Shown in pieces: positions 24,262 to 31,871 of a stretch of DNA of 45,752 bases. Numbering within the stretch: the first letter of the stretch is position 1; each line of letters starts with the position of its first letter. Position numbers and translations under genes: made by a program. Source of the stretch: Deltaproteobacteria bacterium (GTDB taxonomy: Bacteria; Myxococcota_A; UBA796; CAJQPC01); contig JADKFE010000067.1 in NCBI GenBank assembly GCA_016717595.1, forward strand, positions 1 through 45,752. Reading direction: 5' to 3'. A model generated the notes under the pieces. The model ran no database searches. It had not been told where the DNA came from and saw only the letters and a program-made list of their open reading frames with translations.

Positions 24262-25501
24262 GCGCTCTGAGGGCCACCTCAGCCGGCGCGTCCTCGGGGC
24301 CGCCATGGCTCGCGATCAGCACGAGGCCGTCGGGCCGCACATAGAGCTCATCCACGAGCATACCGTTCGGCTCTTCAGTCAACTTTTGCCGGGGCGGGCT
24401 CTCCGTGGTGACCGAGAGCGCGAGCTGCACGATCTCCTGGGTGCCGCCCGACGGCCCCACCCGCACGACGACGATCATCAGCTCCTCGCCGACCCGACCC
24501 AGGCCCCAGCGCCGGGGCTTACGCTCTGAGGGGGGCAAGGCCACGTTGCGCCGCTCGAGCTCTCGGCCGTCGCCGTCCAGGCGCAGCACGCTCAGGCCCC
24601 GGCCCTCGGTGTCGGAGGGGGAGAGCAGCCAGAGACCTCCGGCGCCGTCCTCGACCACCGCCGGGGGGCCATCGGCCCAGGCGGAGTTCGTGAACCGGAG
24701 ATCCCGCGCCACGCCGTCAAAGCTCGACGTGATCCAGGTGCCGAGGCGCTGGTGATCCTGGCCACCGAACGATCCCAACACCCCCACCCCGCCGCCGGGC
24801 CAAGCGAAGGCGCGCTCGGCGACGAGCTCAAAGGGGTGCCCCACGTCGGTGATCTCGCTCACCATGCGGTGCTGGACGAGCAGGCCGTAGTCGTCGACCT
24901 CCTGCACGAACCCGGCGATGTCGGCACGATCCTGGTGGACGCCGTAGGATCCCAAGAGGATCGCGCCCTCGGCCCGCGGCCAGACCGAGCGCACCTCAGC
25001 GTCGCAGGTGGGATCGCCATCGTCACAGCCCGCCCCGGGCACGGTGAGCACGCCGCCCGAGGGCGGCTGCTCGGGGCGCAGGTGGAACAGGCGAAACGGG
25101 GACTCCACCCCCCACTGGGACTCCCAGGCGCCATCTCGGGCCGTGGCGTAGCGGCGGCGCTCGGGGCTTCCCTCTGCGCCGGGCAAGGGCAGGCTCGCGC
25201 CGAAGGCCGCGCCCAAGGGCAGCTCCCAGCGCTCCAAGACCGCCGACTCCGCCCCGGCGCGCAGGACGCTCAGCCGACCCCCATGAATCCCCAGCGCCAA
25301 GACCCGCCCGCCAGAGGAGAGGACCACCCGCTGATCGGAGAGCGCGGAGAGCGCCGGGCCCGCGTCATCGACACCTCCGCCGCCCAACAACGCCAGGGCT
25401 CCACCGCCGCCGCCACCGCCGCCGCCCATCTCTTCAGGCAGCGGCTCTAAGCAGCCGATGAGCAGCGCGAGGGCGAGGCTTAGGGGGGCGACACGGCGCA
25501 T
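24248..25501 (-). CDS. Gly-rich-linker lipoprotein of unknown function
   Basis: 417 residues from the ATG at 25501 (GGAG 8 bp upstream). The signal peptide ends L-L-I-G-C. Just after it a run of nine Gly and a second Gly-rich patch form a flexible tether. The rest is mostly short beta-strands with repeated D-G-x-G-R/L and V-L-x-L-G patterns, suggesting a beta-propeller or similar all-beta fold; no known family was recognised. An intrinsic terminator in the same direction lies 78 bp before the start, so the gene either has its own promoter downstream of it or is controlled by attenuation. It overlaps nadR tail-to-tail by 14 bp. Confidence 0.75.
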   Translation of the reverse strand: MRRVAPLSLALALLIGCLEPLPEEMGGGGGGGGGALALLGGGGVDDAGPALSALSDQRVVLSSGGRVLALGIHGGRLSVLRAGAESAVLERWELPLGAAFGASLPLPGAEGSPERRRYATARDGAWESQWGVESPFRLFHLRPEQPPSGGVLTVPGAGCDDGDPTCDAEVRSVWPRAEGAILLGSYGVHQDRADIAGFVQEVDDYGLLVQHRMVSEITDVGHPFELVAERAFAWPGGGVGVLGSFGGQDHQRLGTWITSSFDGVARDLRFTNSAWADGPPAVVEDGAGGLWLLSPSDTEGRGLSVLRLDGDGRELERRNVALPPSERKPRRWGLGRVGEELMIVVVRVGPSGGTQEIVQLALSVTTESPPRQKLTEEPNGMLVDELYVRPDGLVLIASHGGPEDAPAEVALRALTPP

Positions 25502-25578
25502 CTTGGGGACTCCGTCTTGGAGCGGGGAGTATACAGCCCCCCGCTCTGACCTGCGTCGACGTCCAAACAATCCTCGCC

Positions 25579-25608
25579 AAAAAAAGAACGGAGCGCCTCA
25601 GCGCTCCG
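25579..25608 (-). terminator. Intrinsic terminator, leftward
   Basis: On the minus strand CGGAGCGC-TGAG-GCGCTCCG (25608-25589, 8-bp perfect stem) is followed by TTC and seven T (25588-25579). It cannot serve the lipoprotein gene as a 3' end because it lies upstream of it, so it must end a transcript made from 25609-26030 or act as an attenuator. Confidence 0.8.
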
Positions 25609-25728
25609 CTCGTCTGTTTCAGTCTGTGTTGGCCGATCGTCTGCTCAACGTCTGAGCCAACGCCACGTCTGTGTTTGAGAAGAGCCCTCTCTCATTCGAC
25701 AAGGGCTATGTCTGTGTGTGGCGTCTGT

Positions 25729-25785
25729 TCAGCTCTGCACGTCGACCAGCGACCGGCGGATGCGGTCGGGTGGCGTATCCTCCAT
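25729..25785 (-). CDS. Putative 18-residue small protein or leader peptide
   Basis: ATG at 25785 preceded by AAGGAG with a 6-bp spacer, one of the best ribosome sites in the window. The peptide begins M-E-D-T-P-P and ends V-D-V-Q-S. Its first 17 bases match those of the 7-codon ORF at 25949 with one mismatch. Coding is unproven; the duplicated start is the main support. Confidence 0.35.
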   Translation of the reverse strand: MEDTPPDRIRRSLVDVQS

Positions 25786-25925
25786 CGTTCACTCCTTCGT
25801 GTGCAGGATGACCCTGCTTCGTTGTCTCTGCTTGACCCGTCGAAACACGACGTTCACCTCGCAGAAGCACGTTGAATGAGGCTCAGGAACGACTTCACTT
25901 CACCCGGCGTCTGTGGCCGGTACAG

Positions 25926-25949
25926 TCACTTCGGTGGCGTATCGTCCAT
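25926..25949 (-). CDS. Putative 7-residue leader peptide
   Basis: ATG at 25949 with GGAG 8 bp upstream; the peptide is M-D-D-T-P-P-K. The start region (ATGGAnGATACGCCACC) is shared with the ORF at 25785. In the same frame after the TGA there are 23 more sense codons before the next stop, so a decayed longer ORF is also possible. Confidence 0.3.
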   Translation of the reverse strand: MDDTPPK

Positions 25950-26030
25950 TCAGGAGACTCCACGGTTGGGACACACTCATCTTGTACCACAGCCCGTCAC
26001 GGGTTCGACACACTTTTTTGAGGCGGACCT

Positions 26031-26056
26031 AAAAAAATGATCCGCCTCAAGGATCA
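26031..26056 (-). terminator. Intrinsic terminator of the MORN/DUF1963 gene, leftward
   Basis: On the minus strand TGATCC-ttgaggc-GGATCA (26056-26038, 6-bp stem) is followed by seven T (26037-26031), about 18 bp after the stop of the gene. The same bases also form a longer, mutually exclusive inverted repeat TTGAGGCGGA (26018-26027)/TCCGCCTCAA (26041-26050). Confidence 0.75.
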
Positions 26057-26073
26057 CCCGCTGCCACACGAGG

Positions 26074-29040
26074 CTAATGACACTGCCAAAATGCAGTGTC
26101 ATCAAAGACATACATCACGCCAGAGTCGCCCAGGTTGGTGTACGCCAGGGCCTCGTCGAACTGGAACAAGAACTCGCCGCCCGAGTCCTCGTCCCCTTGC
26201 AGCCAGATCGGGAAGCCCAAGGCGCGGCCAGGCAAGGCGTAGATCAGGCGGTGCAGCTCATGGAGCGCGCCGTCGTCTTCGCTGGAGGAGAAGGCGGCGC
26301 TGGGAACATCCACGGCCTCCACGAGGAGGCCGTCGCCGGGATCCGCCGCGCGCAGGGGCGCCCAGGCCTCCGCCTCTTCACGGGTGAGCCAGACCACCGC
26401 GGACTCTTTGTTGTGCGGCGTGTACGCGGCGTTCTCATCGATGGACGAGAGGTAGAGCGCCACGGCGGCGGCCTCGGGGCGCCCTTGGCGAAGCTCGGGG
26501 AGCTGATCGAGGTCGAGGGCCAGGAGAAACTCCATCTTCTCCTTCTTAAACGTCGGCCAGCGCGCGTCCGAGAGCGGCGGTGGGGTTCCGCCCGTCTGGG
26601 AGAGGCCGGTCTCGACGCTGTCGTTGGCGTCGTCAGCCTCCTCATCGTCATCGCGGCGACGGCGCAGGGCGTAGATGCGGGTCTTGCCGCCGGGGAGCTT
26701 GTCCGCCAGGCGCTTGAGGCGGGCGACCGGCGACTCCTCTTTGGCGCCGAGATCCGCCGTCAGCGTCTTGAAGGTGGCGTCTCCGAGGGCCTCCTTAAAC
26801 ACCTTCACCAAGGAGGGGTGCGCCTGGGCGGCGAGCACTCGGCGAACCTCGGCGTGGGCCATCGCGCCCAAGGCGGTGACGCCCTCCTTCACCCAGCGCG
26901 ACATGGCGCTGTCCAGAGTCTCGGCGCTGGCGGCGAGCTTGTCGAAGGCGAGGGTTGTGGTGGCGGGATCCTTGAGGATCGCCAAGGCGCCGAAGGGGCG
27001 CAGGCGGTTGACGCCGAGCTGGGCCCGCACGAGGGCGATCGCCCGATCGTTGGGGATCGCCTTGAGCGCGCGGAGCAGCAGGCCGTTCACATAGTGGCCG
27101 TAGTAGTAGTCGCCGAGGCCCTTCGCCTCCCAGCCGTCAAACTTGAGGAAGCGGTCTACGGCCTCATCCTCGACGAGCTGGCCCCGGGCGCCCACCCCCG
27201 CGAGCACATGCAGGATCGCCCGGGTGAGGCCCTCGCGGAGATCCTGCACCTCGGGGGCGCCGTCAAAGGTCTGGATGATCCAGGGGATCTTCGCGGCGGG
27301 CAGGCGGCCCAGGCCGTGAGCCGTCAGCTCCATCCCCGGGAAGTTCTTCTCGGTGAAGGTGTAGATCGCCGCCCGGGCGTCCTCCCACAGCGCCGCGTCG
27401 TCAAACTCGCCCAAGAACGGCAAGGCGTGGTCTTTGTAGTACTGGTTCGCCAGAACGCCGCGCAAAAGCGCCACCGCGCGTTTTTCACCAAGCACATGCA
27501 GGGCCTCGACCACCTGCTCCAGGCCTTGGAGGTTCTTGTCGCTGCCCCCGGTGATGCCCTCGTAGCCCTGCAAGGTGGTGCCCGCCTCGACCCCTTTGGG
27601 CACGGGCACCCCCAGGGCTTTGCAGCGCAGGATCGCCGCGTACCGCACGGGATCCGCGACGTAGGGGCGATCGGCCTGCAGGGCCTTGGTGATCTTAAAC
27701 AGCTCCTCCGGCGCGTCGGCGCGAAGGTTGAGCAGGAGGTGGTAGAGCTGGCCTTTGCTGGCGTCGATGGCCTTCAACAAGGCGCCGAGCTCTTTGAGCG
27801 ACGCGATGGTGAGGCCGTGGGCGGCGCTGGTGATGTTCAGGCGGTACTCGGCCTTCTTTGCGGCGGCGAGGCTGGCTTTGGACCAGGTGTCCATGTCGCA
27901 GAACTGCTGGATGTACGCCGCGAACGCCTCGCCGGGCCACTGGTAGCCGGGCTCGATCTTGCCGTCGATCACCCCACGCGCGCCCTCGACGGGCCGCCAC
28001 GGGCGGTCGTTGAGGCCGTAGTGCAGCACATGCCGCGTGGCGAGGGCCTCGACGGTGTTGGGCGGCAGCTCCTCCCGGGAGATCGCCCCGAAGCGCCGCA
28101 GCACCAAGGCCACGCCGTCCCGAACCGGGCTTGGCAGAGACTGCCAATTGGCGAAGGCCTCGGGCTCCCACGCGTAGGCCTGGGCCACGAGCCTGTCGAG
28201 GGACTCCGGCCAGAAGCTCACGAAGCGGTACGCCTCGACCTTGTTGTGGTCGTAGGACTGAATCTTGGTGAGCAGCTCAAAGACCTCCGCCGGAGAGGCC
28301 GCGGCGGGGTTGTCGGAGAGATCCGTCCACAGCTCGGGCTCTGTGGCGAGGTCCAGGTGGCCGGTCTGGTGCAGGTGCCAGATCATCACCACCCCGGCGC
28401 TGTACTCGATGTCAACGCGGGCGGCGTCGAGCTTCTTGTAGTTGCTCTTGGCCTTCTTGACCTTGCCGCCGATGCTCTTGAGCTTCTTCTCGGCCTTTTT
28501 GTCGTTGAGGTCGTCGCGGCCAGCGACAAACACGGTCTCGGTGACGGCGCCGTCGGCGGCGATGGCGCGGCAGAGGCCGTGCTTGGCGTTCTGGCGTAAG
28601 GTCAGCTCTTCAGTGAGCCGCCCGGTCTCGTCAAAGCTGCGCCAGAGGCCGTACTTGTAGCCGCGGCGATAGGCGCCCTCGCTCTTGGGCTGGCCGTTTG
28701 TGTGCCACTCACGATGATCGCCGTGCAATTGCCCGTCGAGGTAGCCCGCCTCCTCTTTCAAGGCGCCGCCAGGGTGAAACCAGCGCCAGCGCCCTGCCCG
28801 TTTGCCGTGCTCGTGCTGGCCCTCGGTCGTGAGCTGGCCGTCTTCACTCCACCAGCGGCCCGGGCCGTGGTCTTCGTCGGCGACAAACTCGCTCTCTTGG
28901 ATGAGCGTCCCGTTCTTGGCGTAAAAGCGCCAGACGCCGTACCCTTTGCCGCCGCGCTGGTCACCCTCCTTCTCAAGCTGGTCGGTGCCGGGGTAGTAGC
29001 TGCGCCAAGCGCCGTCGTCGGGGGTCTGATCCAGAGCCAT
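26074..29040 (-). CDS. Large cytoplasmic protein: YwqK-type MORN repeats, helical middle, YwqG/DUF1963-like C-terminus
   Basis: 988 residues; GGAG lies 5 bp before the ATG, and there is no signal peptide. Residues of about 8-165 are six imperfect repeats of about 23 residues (G-x-W-R-x-Y/F...G-x-L..E-x-x-Y..G..H-G) of the MORN_2 type found in YwqK antitoxins. Residues of about 195-800 are helical with HEAT-like pairs and a Lys-rich patch. Residues of about 830-988 resemble DUF1963/YwqG: M-E-F-L-L-A-L-D-L-D-Q-L-P, L-G-F-P-I-W-L-Q-G, F-Q-F-D, L-G-D-S-G-V-M-Y-V-F and a final W-Q-C. In Bacillus subtilis ywqG and ywqK sit in one polymorphic-toxin locus; here both folds are on one chain. An immunity-like or protein-binding role is inferred. 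No toxin gene is adjacent. Confidence 0.75.
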   Translation of the reverse strand: MALDQTPDDGAWRSYYPGTDQLEKEGDQRGGKGYGVWRFYAKNGTLIQESEFVADEDHGPGRWWSEDGQLTTEGQHEHGKRAGRWRWFHPGGALKEEAGYLDGQLHGDHREWHTNGQPKSEGAYRRGYKYGLWRSFDETGRLTEELTLRQNAKHGLCRAIAADGAVTETVFVAGRDDLNDKKAEKKLKSIGGKVKKAKSNYKKLDAARVDIEYSAGVVMIWHLHQTGHLDLATEPELWTDLSDNPAAASPAEVFELLTKIQSYDHNKVEAYRFVSFWPESLDRLVAQAYAWEPEAFANWQSLPSPVRDGVALVLRRFGAISREELPPNTVEALATRHVLHYGLNDRPWRPVEGARGVIDGKIEPGYQWPGEAFAAYIQQFCDMDTWSKASLAAAKKAEYRLNITSAAHGLTIASLKELGALLKAIDASKGQLYHLLLNLRADAPEELFKITKALQADRPYVADPVRYAAILRCKALGVPVPKGVEAGTTLQGYEGITGGSDKNLQGLEQVVEALHVLGEKRAVALLRGVLANQYYKDHALPFLGEFDDAALWEDARAAIYTFTEKNFPGMELTAHGLGRLPAAKIPWIIQTFDGAPEVQDLREGLTRAILHVLAGVGARGQLVEDEAVDRFLKFDGWEAKGLGDYYYGHYVNGLLLRALKAIPNDRAIALVRAQLGVNRLRPFGALAILKDPATTTLAFDKLAASAETLDSAMSRWVKEGVTALGAMAHAEVRRVLAAQAHPSLVKVFKEALGDATFKTLTADLGAKEESPVARLKRLADKLPGGKTRIYALRRRRDDDEEADDANDSVETGLSQTGGTPPPLSDARWPTFKKEKMEFLLALDLDQLPELRQGRPEAAAVALYLSSIDENAAYTPHNKESAVVWLTREEAEAWAPLRAADPGDGLLVEAVDVPSAAFSSSEDDGALHELHRLIYALPGRALGFPIWLQGDEDSGGEFLFQFDEALAYTNLGDSGVMYVFDDTAFWQCH
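26077..26102. repeat. Perfect inverted repeat over the last codons of the MORN/DUF1963 gene
   Basis: ATGACACTGC (26077-26086) and GCAGTGTCAT (26093-26102) with a 6-base loop, within the final codons just before the TAG. Together with the terminator it gives the mRNA two successive 3' hairpins. Confidence 0.6.
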
Positions 29041-29124
29041 GTGCTCTCCAATCGGGCGAAACGGGGTGAAGCGCCGCGGCGGGAGCGCGGCGACGAAGGA
29101 GAATGTGGGGCGGATCCGCCTGGA

Positions 29125-29793
29125 TCAGCCGCCGGAGGTCGCCGGGGTGAACGCGCCGCCGTCGGCGCTGACACCCGACTCAGAGACCTTGAGCGTCACC
29201 GTCGCGCCCGTGGCCACGTCGAGCTGGCCCTTCGCGTAGAGCGTGGTAAAGCCGCCGTCCCAGACCTCGATGTTGACCTTGCCCGGCTTGAGCTGCACGT
29301 CTTTGCGGCCGTCTTGAAACAGGCGCAGCTCCGCGAGCATCGCGGCGTCGCTCTTGATGTTGTAGAAGCCGCCGTCCTCGGCGACAAACCGCACCGTGCC
29401 CGGGCCCGCGACGGGGGCGTCTTGGGTGACGGCGCGATCTTCGACCCGCACGACGTCCGTGGGCAGACGGGCTGGGTCTTCGTTGGGGTCGTAATAATAG
29501 TCTACGTAGTCGAGCTCTTTGAGGCCCTCGACAAACACGGTCTCGGTGAGGGTGAGCTTGCCCGTCTTCACGACCATCCGCGCCTCATGGCCGTCGGGCA
29601 CGTCGATGATCACCAAGGAGTTGCCGGCCTGGACCTTGTTGCGCCCCGCGTCGCAGAGGATGGCGTAGCTCGTGGACTTGGGCGTGTAGGGGTGGCCGTT
29701 CACGCTCACGAGCACAGGCACGTCTGAGGTGACGACGATGCGGGAGGTGGCCTCGGCGGTGGAGACCAAGGCCCAGAGGATTGGGACGATCAC
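29125..29793 (-). CDS. Secreted beta-rich protein of unknown function
   Basis: 222 residues from a GTG that overlaps the acyltransferase stop (GTGA). The signal peptide is short (I-V-P-I-L-W-A-L-V-S-T-A-E-A). The mature part is beta-rich, with segments such as V-P-V-L-V-S-V-N-G that recall PEGA-type modules and an L-R-L-F-Q-D-G-R segment, and ends in a Gly/Ser/Thr tail. No catalytic motif is visible. It is translationally coupled to the PlsC-like gene and lies upstream of the MORN/DUF1963 gene, so it could be an envelope partner of either. Confidence 0.7.
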   Translation of the reverse strand: MIVPILWALVSTAEATSRIVVTSDVPVLVSVNGHPYTPKSTSYAILCDAGRNKVQAGNSLVIIDVPDGHEARMVVKTGKLTLTETVFVEGLKELDYVDYYYDPNEDPARLPTDVVRVEDRAVTQDAPVAGPGTVRFVAEDGGFYNIKSDAAMLAELRLFQDGRKDVQLKPGKVNIEVWDGGFTTLYAKGQLDVATGATVTLKVSESGVSADGGAFTPATSGG

Positions 29794-30551
29794 GACGCCT
29801 CCTTGGCGAGGGCGAGGGGCCTCTGCTCCTCTCCCAAGGCCTGAATAAACACCGCGCGCACATCCTCCAGTCGCGCGTCGAGATCTTCAGCCGTCCAGCC
29901 GGTGGTGTCGATCGGCGGCAGCACGTTCACGTCAACAGTGACGGGGGTGAAGGCGAAGGTGTGTTTTTGCCAGTTCTTGTGCGCGTTGTGCACGATGACG
30001 GGCACGATGGGCAGGCGCGTGGCCAAGGCGAGGTGGCCCAGGCCCTTCTTGAACGGCAGGAGGCGACCGTCGCGGCTGCGGGTGCCTTCGGGCCACATCC
30101 AGACGCCGAGGTTGTACTTCCTGACGGCCTCGGTGACCCCTTTGAGGCCGGCGATGGCGCTCTCGCGGTTGGCGCGATCGATGAGCAGGTGGCCGGTCAA
30201 GAAGTACAGCCAGCCGAAGAACGGCACCCGGCCGACCTCTTTTTTGGCGATGCCGCAGCCGCCAGCCGGGCACAGCCACATGCCCAAGAAGATGTCGAGC
30301 ATCGAGGCGTGGTTTGAGACGTAGATCGCCGGGAAGCTCCCGTCTAGGCGATCACGATCGTGAATGACCACTTTGGCGCGGGCGAGCCAAGCGATCACGG
30401 AGCCCACAACTTTTCCGTAGTAGTTGCCTATACGGACACGCACCCCACGCCACGGCAAACACAGCACCGTGAGCGGGATGAGGATGAGCGCGCAGAGCGA
30501 CATCCAGGTGAAGCCGAGGATGAGGCGAATGGCAGAGTCGAGGCGTCGCAC
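29790..30551 (-). CDS. plsC: 1-acyl-sn-glycerol-3-phosphate acyltransferase (PlsC family)
   Basis: 253 residues from a GTG at 30551. A hydrophobic N-terminal segment (about residues 8-33) anchors it in the inner membrane. The acyltransferase motifs are clear: N80-H-A-S-M-L-D86 (catalytic N/H-x4-D), F-F-G-W-L-Y-F, W-P-E155-G-T-R-S (phosphate-binding E-G-T) and P-I-V-P-V-I-V-H. The reaction would be acylation of lysophosphatidate to phosphatidate in membrane phospholipid synthesis. Myxobacteria often have several PlsC paralogs, so a specialised lipid cannot be excluded. The next gene overlaps by 4 bp; the glycosyltransferase gene upstream ends 9 bp before the start. Confidence 0.9.
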   Translation of the reverse strand: MRRLDSAIRLILGFTWMSLCALILIPLTVLCLPWRGVRVRIGNYYGKVVGSVIAWLARAKVVIHDRDRLDGSFPAIYVSNHASMLDIFLGMWLCPAGGCGIAKKEVGRVPFFGWLYFLTGHLLIDRANRESAIAGLKGVTEAVRKYNLGVWMWPEGTRSRDGRLLPFKKGLGHLALATRLPIVPVIVHNAHKNWQKHTFAFTPVTVDVNVLPPIDTTGWTAEDLDARLEDVRAVFIQALGEEQRPLALAKEAS

Positions 30552-30560
30552 CCGCCAAGT

Positions 30561-31727
30561 TTAACCTACCCCAGCGCGGAATGTTGACCGCAGCCGCTCG
30601 TAGAGCGCCTCCAACCTGACGGCAGAGGCCTCCCAGGTGAAACGTTCGCGGACGTCGGCCGCCGCGGCGCGCCCCAAGGCCTCTCGTCGCGCCCGGTCTC
30701 GACAGAGCCCGAGGATCACCTCCGCGAACTCGGCGTGCGGCGCGCGCACCACCCCGGCGATGTCTCGGGCCGAGCCCGGCGCGCAGACCGTCGGCAGGCC
30801 CAGGCCCAGGGTGTTGAGCAGCTTGATCGGGAAGCCGGGGCAGCTCCCCCGCGGGGAGGCGGCGAGCTGCGCGCAGGCGAGCAGGTCTCGCACGTCGGCC
30901 CAGGTGTCGGCTTGGATGAAGCGGCGGCGCGCGGCGGGGATCGGCGCGGCCATGACCTCTAGATCCGGCATGGGCGAGGCGGAGATCATCAAGAGCCCTG
31001 GCGCGTCGGGGATCCCGCGGGCGTGCAGCTCAGCGACGGCGCGAACGAGCACGGGGAGATCTTGGTAGACGTCGGGGTTGCCCGCGTAGGCCACCCACGT
31101 CCCCTCGCCGAGCCCCCACCGCTCCCGGGCGCGGGCGGGGTTGGCGCCGTCGAGGTCCGCGGCGTCTACCCCCGGCGGGATCAGCTCCACCTCGGGGCAA
31201 CCTCCCCTGCGCATCGCCGCCTCGGCCTCCTCGCTGAGCACCACGGCGGCCTGAACGAGCCGAGGCAGGGCCCGATCCACCACCCGGCCCAAGGCCGCCC
31301 CGGCGCGACGCGCGGCGGCGCCGTGCAGGTAGAGCGGCAGCTCAGCGCCGAGCAAGGTGTGGGCGTTGTACACGAGCGGCGCGCCCAAGGCGTAGGCGGC
31401 GGGCCAGGCCAAGATCGGCGCCTCGACGTTGTGGGCGTGAACGATGTCCCAGGCCCCCTCACCTCGCCGACGCCAGAGCCGCGCGCCCAAGGCGAGGTCC
31501 AAGAGCGGCTTCACCCGATCGGGCCCGGCGCGCAGGTTTCCGTAGCCCGGCCACGGCGGCGCGCGGAGCATGCGCAACGAAGGATCGGGCTCACCCACCC
31601 CGTGCGCGTAACAGGCCAAGGTGACCTCATGCCCGCGCCGCGCGAGGGCCCGCGCCATGCCCGCGACGTAGACCTGGGATCCTTGGGGGCTCGGGAAAGG
31701 GAACGCGGCGACCTGCAGCACACGCAC
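30561..31727 (-). CDS. GT4-family glycosyltransferase
   Basis: 388 residues from a GTG at 31727 with GGAG 9 bp upstream; the frame stays open to 32036 but the extra N-terminus is unlike the family. The protein starts with V-L-Q-V-A-A-F-P-F-P-S-P-Q-G-S-Q, the acceptor-side loop of GT-B enzymes, followed by H-A-H-N-V-E-A-P-I-L. The donor-binding half has V-A-Y-A-G-N-P-D-V-Y-Q-D-L and F-P-I-K-L-L-N-T-L-G-L-G-L-P, with Asn where many GT4 enzymes have the second Glu of the E-x7-E motif. It is likely cytoplasmic and membrane-associated, transferring a sugar to a lipid or polysaccharide. It heads the leftward group with plsC; a 144-bp divergent spacer separates it from the next gene. Confidence 0.88.
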   Translation of the reverse strand: MRVLQVAAFPFPSPQGSQVYVAGMARALARRGHEVTLACYAHGVGEPDPSLRMLRAPPWPGYGNLRAGPDRVKPLLDLALGARLWRRRGEGAWDIVHAHNVEAPILAWPAAYALGAPLVYNAHTLLGAELPLYLHGAAARRAGAALGRVVDRALPRLVQAAVVLSEEAEAAMRRGGCPEVELIPPGVDAADLDGANPARARERWGLGEGTWVAYAGNPDVYQDLPVLVRAVAELHARGIPDAPGLLMISASPMPDLEVMAAPIPAARRRFIQADTWADVRDLLACAQLAASPRGSCPGFPIKLLNTLGLGLPTVCAPGSARDIAGVVRAPHAEFAEVILGLCRDRARREALGRAAAADVRERFTWEASAVRLEALYERLRSTFRAGVG

Positions 31728-31871
31728 GACGGGCCACTCCTGGGGCACCTCGGCTGTATCCCGCCGGCCAGCGCCCGCCCTTGACCGGAGCGCCCCCGAC
31801 GGGAGGTGGCGCCCGCGATCTCGGCGCCGATCTGTCATAGAATCGCCGCTCCACAGCCGCCCAGGACCAAC

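Larger units (their letters stand above)
25609..26030 (-). ncRNA. Candidate structured leader or small RNA unit in the 25571-26073 gene-poor gap
   Basis: This 422-bp stretch has no conventional gene. It is bounded on both sides by leftward intrinsic terminators, so it looks like a separate minus-strand transcript. Visible structure includes short hairpins at 25643-25657 (GCTCA/TGAGC) inside 25628-25661 (GTTGGC/GCCAAC), 25683-25707 (AGCCCT/AGGGCT), 25802-25816 and 25838-25852. The heptamer CGTCTGT (ACAGACG in the transcript) occurs at 25611, 25666, 25722 and 25908. Two tiny ORFs with near-identical starts lie inside. It lacks RNase P, tmRNA or SRP core motifs. No clear promoter was found. Confidence 0.4.

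Noticed and set aside
25675..25875. 66-codon plus-strand frame in the gene-poor interval
   Set aside because: No ribosome site, no domain, and it lies antisense to the candidate transcript; no support for coding.
25579..26056. RNase P, tmRNA or SRP RNA gene
   Set aside because: None of the conserved core motifs of these RNAs is present on either strand.
26077..28599. 840-codon open frame on the plus strand opposite the MORN/DUF1963 gene
   Set aside because: It is a GC-driven antisense shadow with no recognisable domain; the minus strand has repeats, a known domain, a ribosome site and a terminator.
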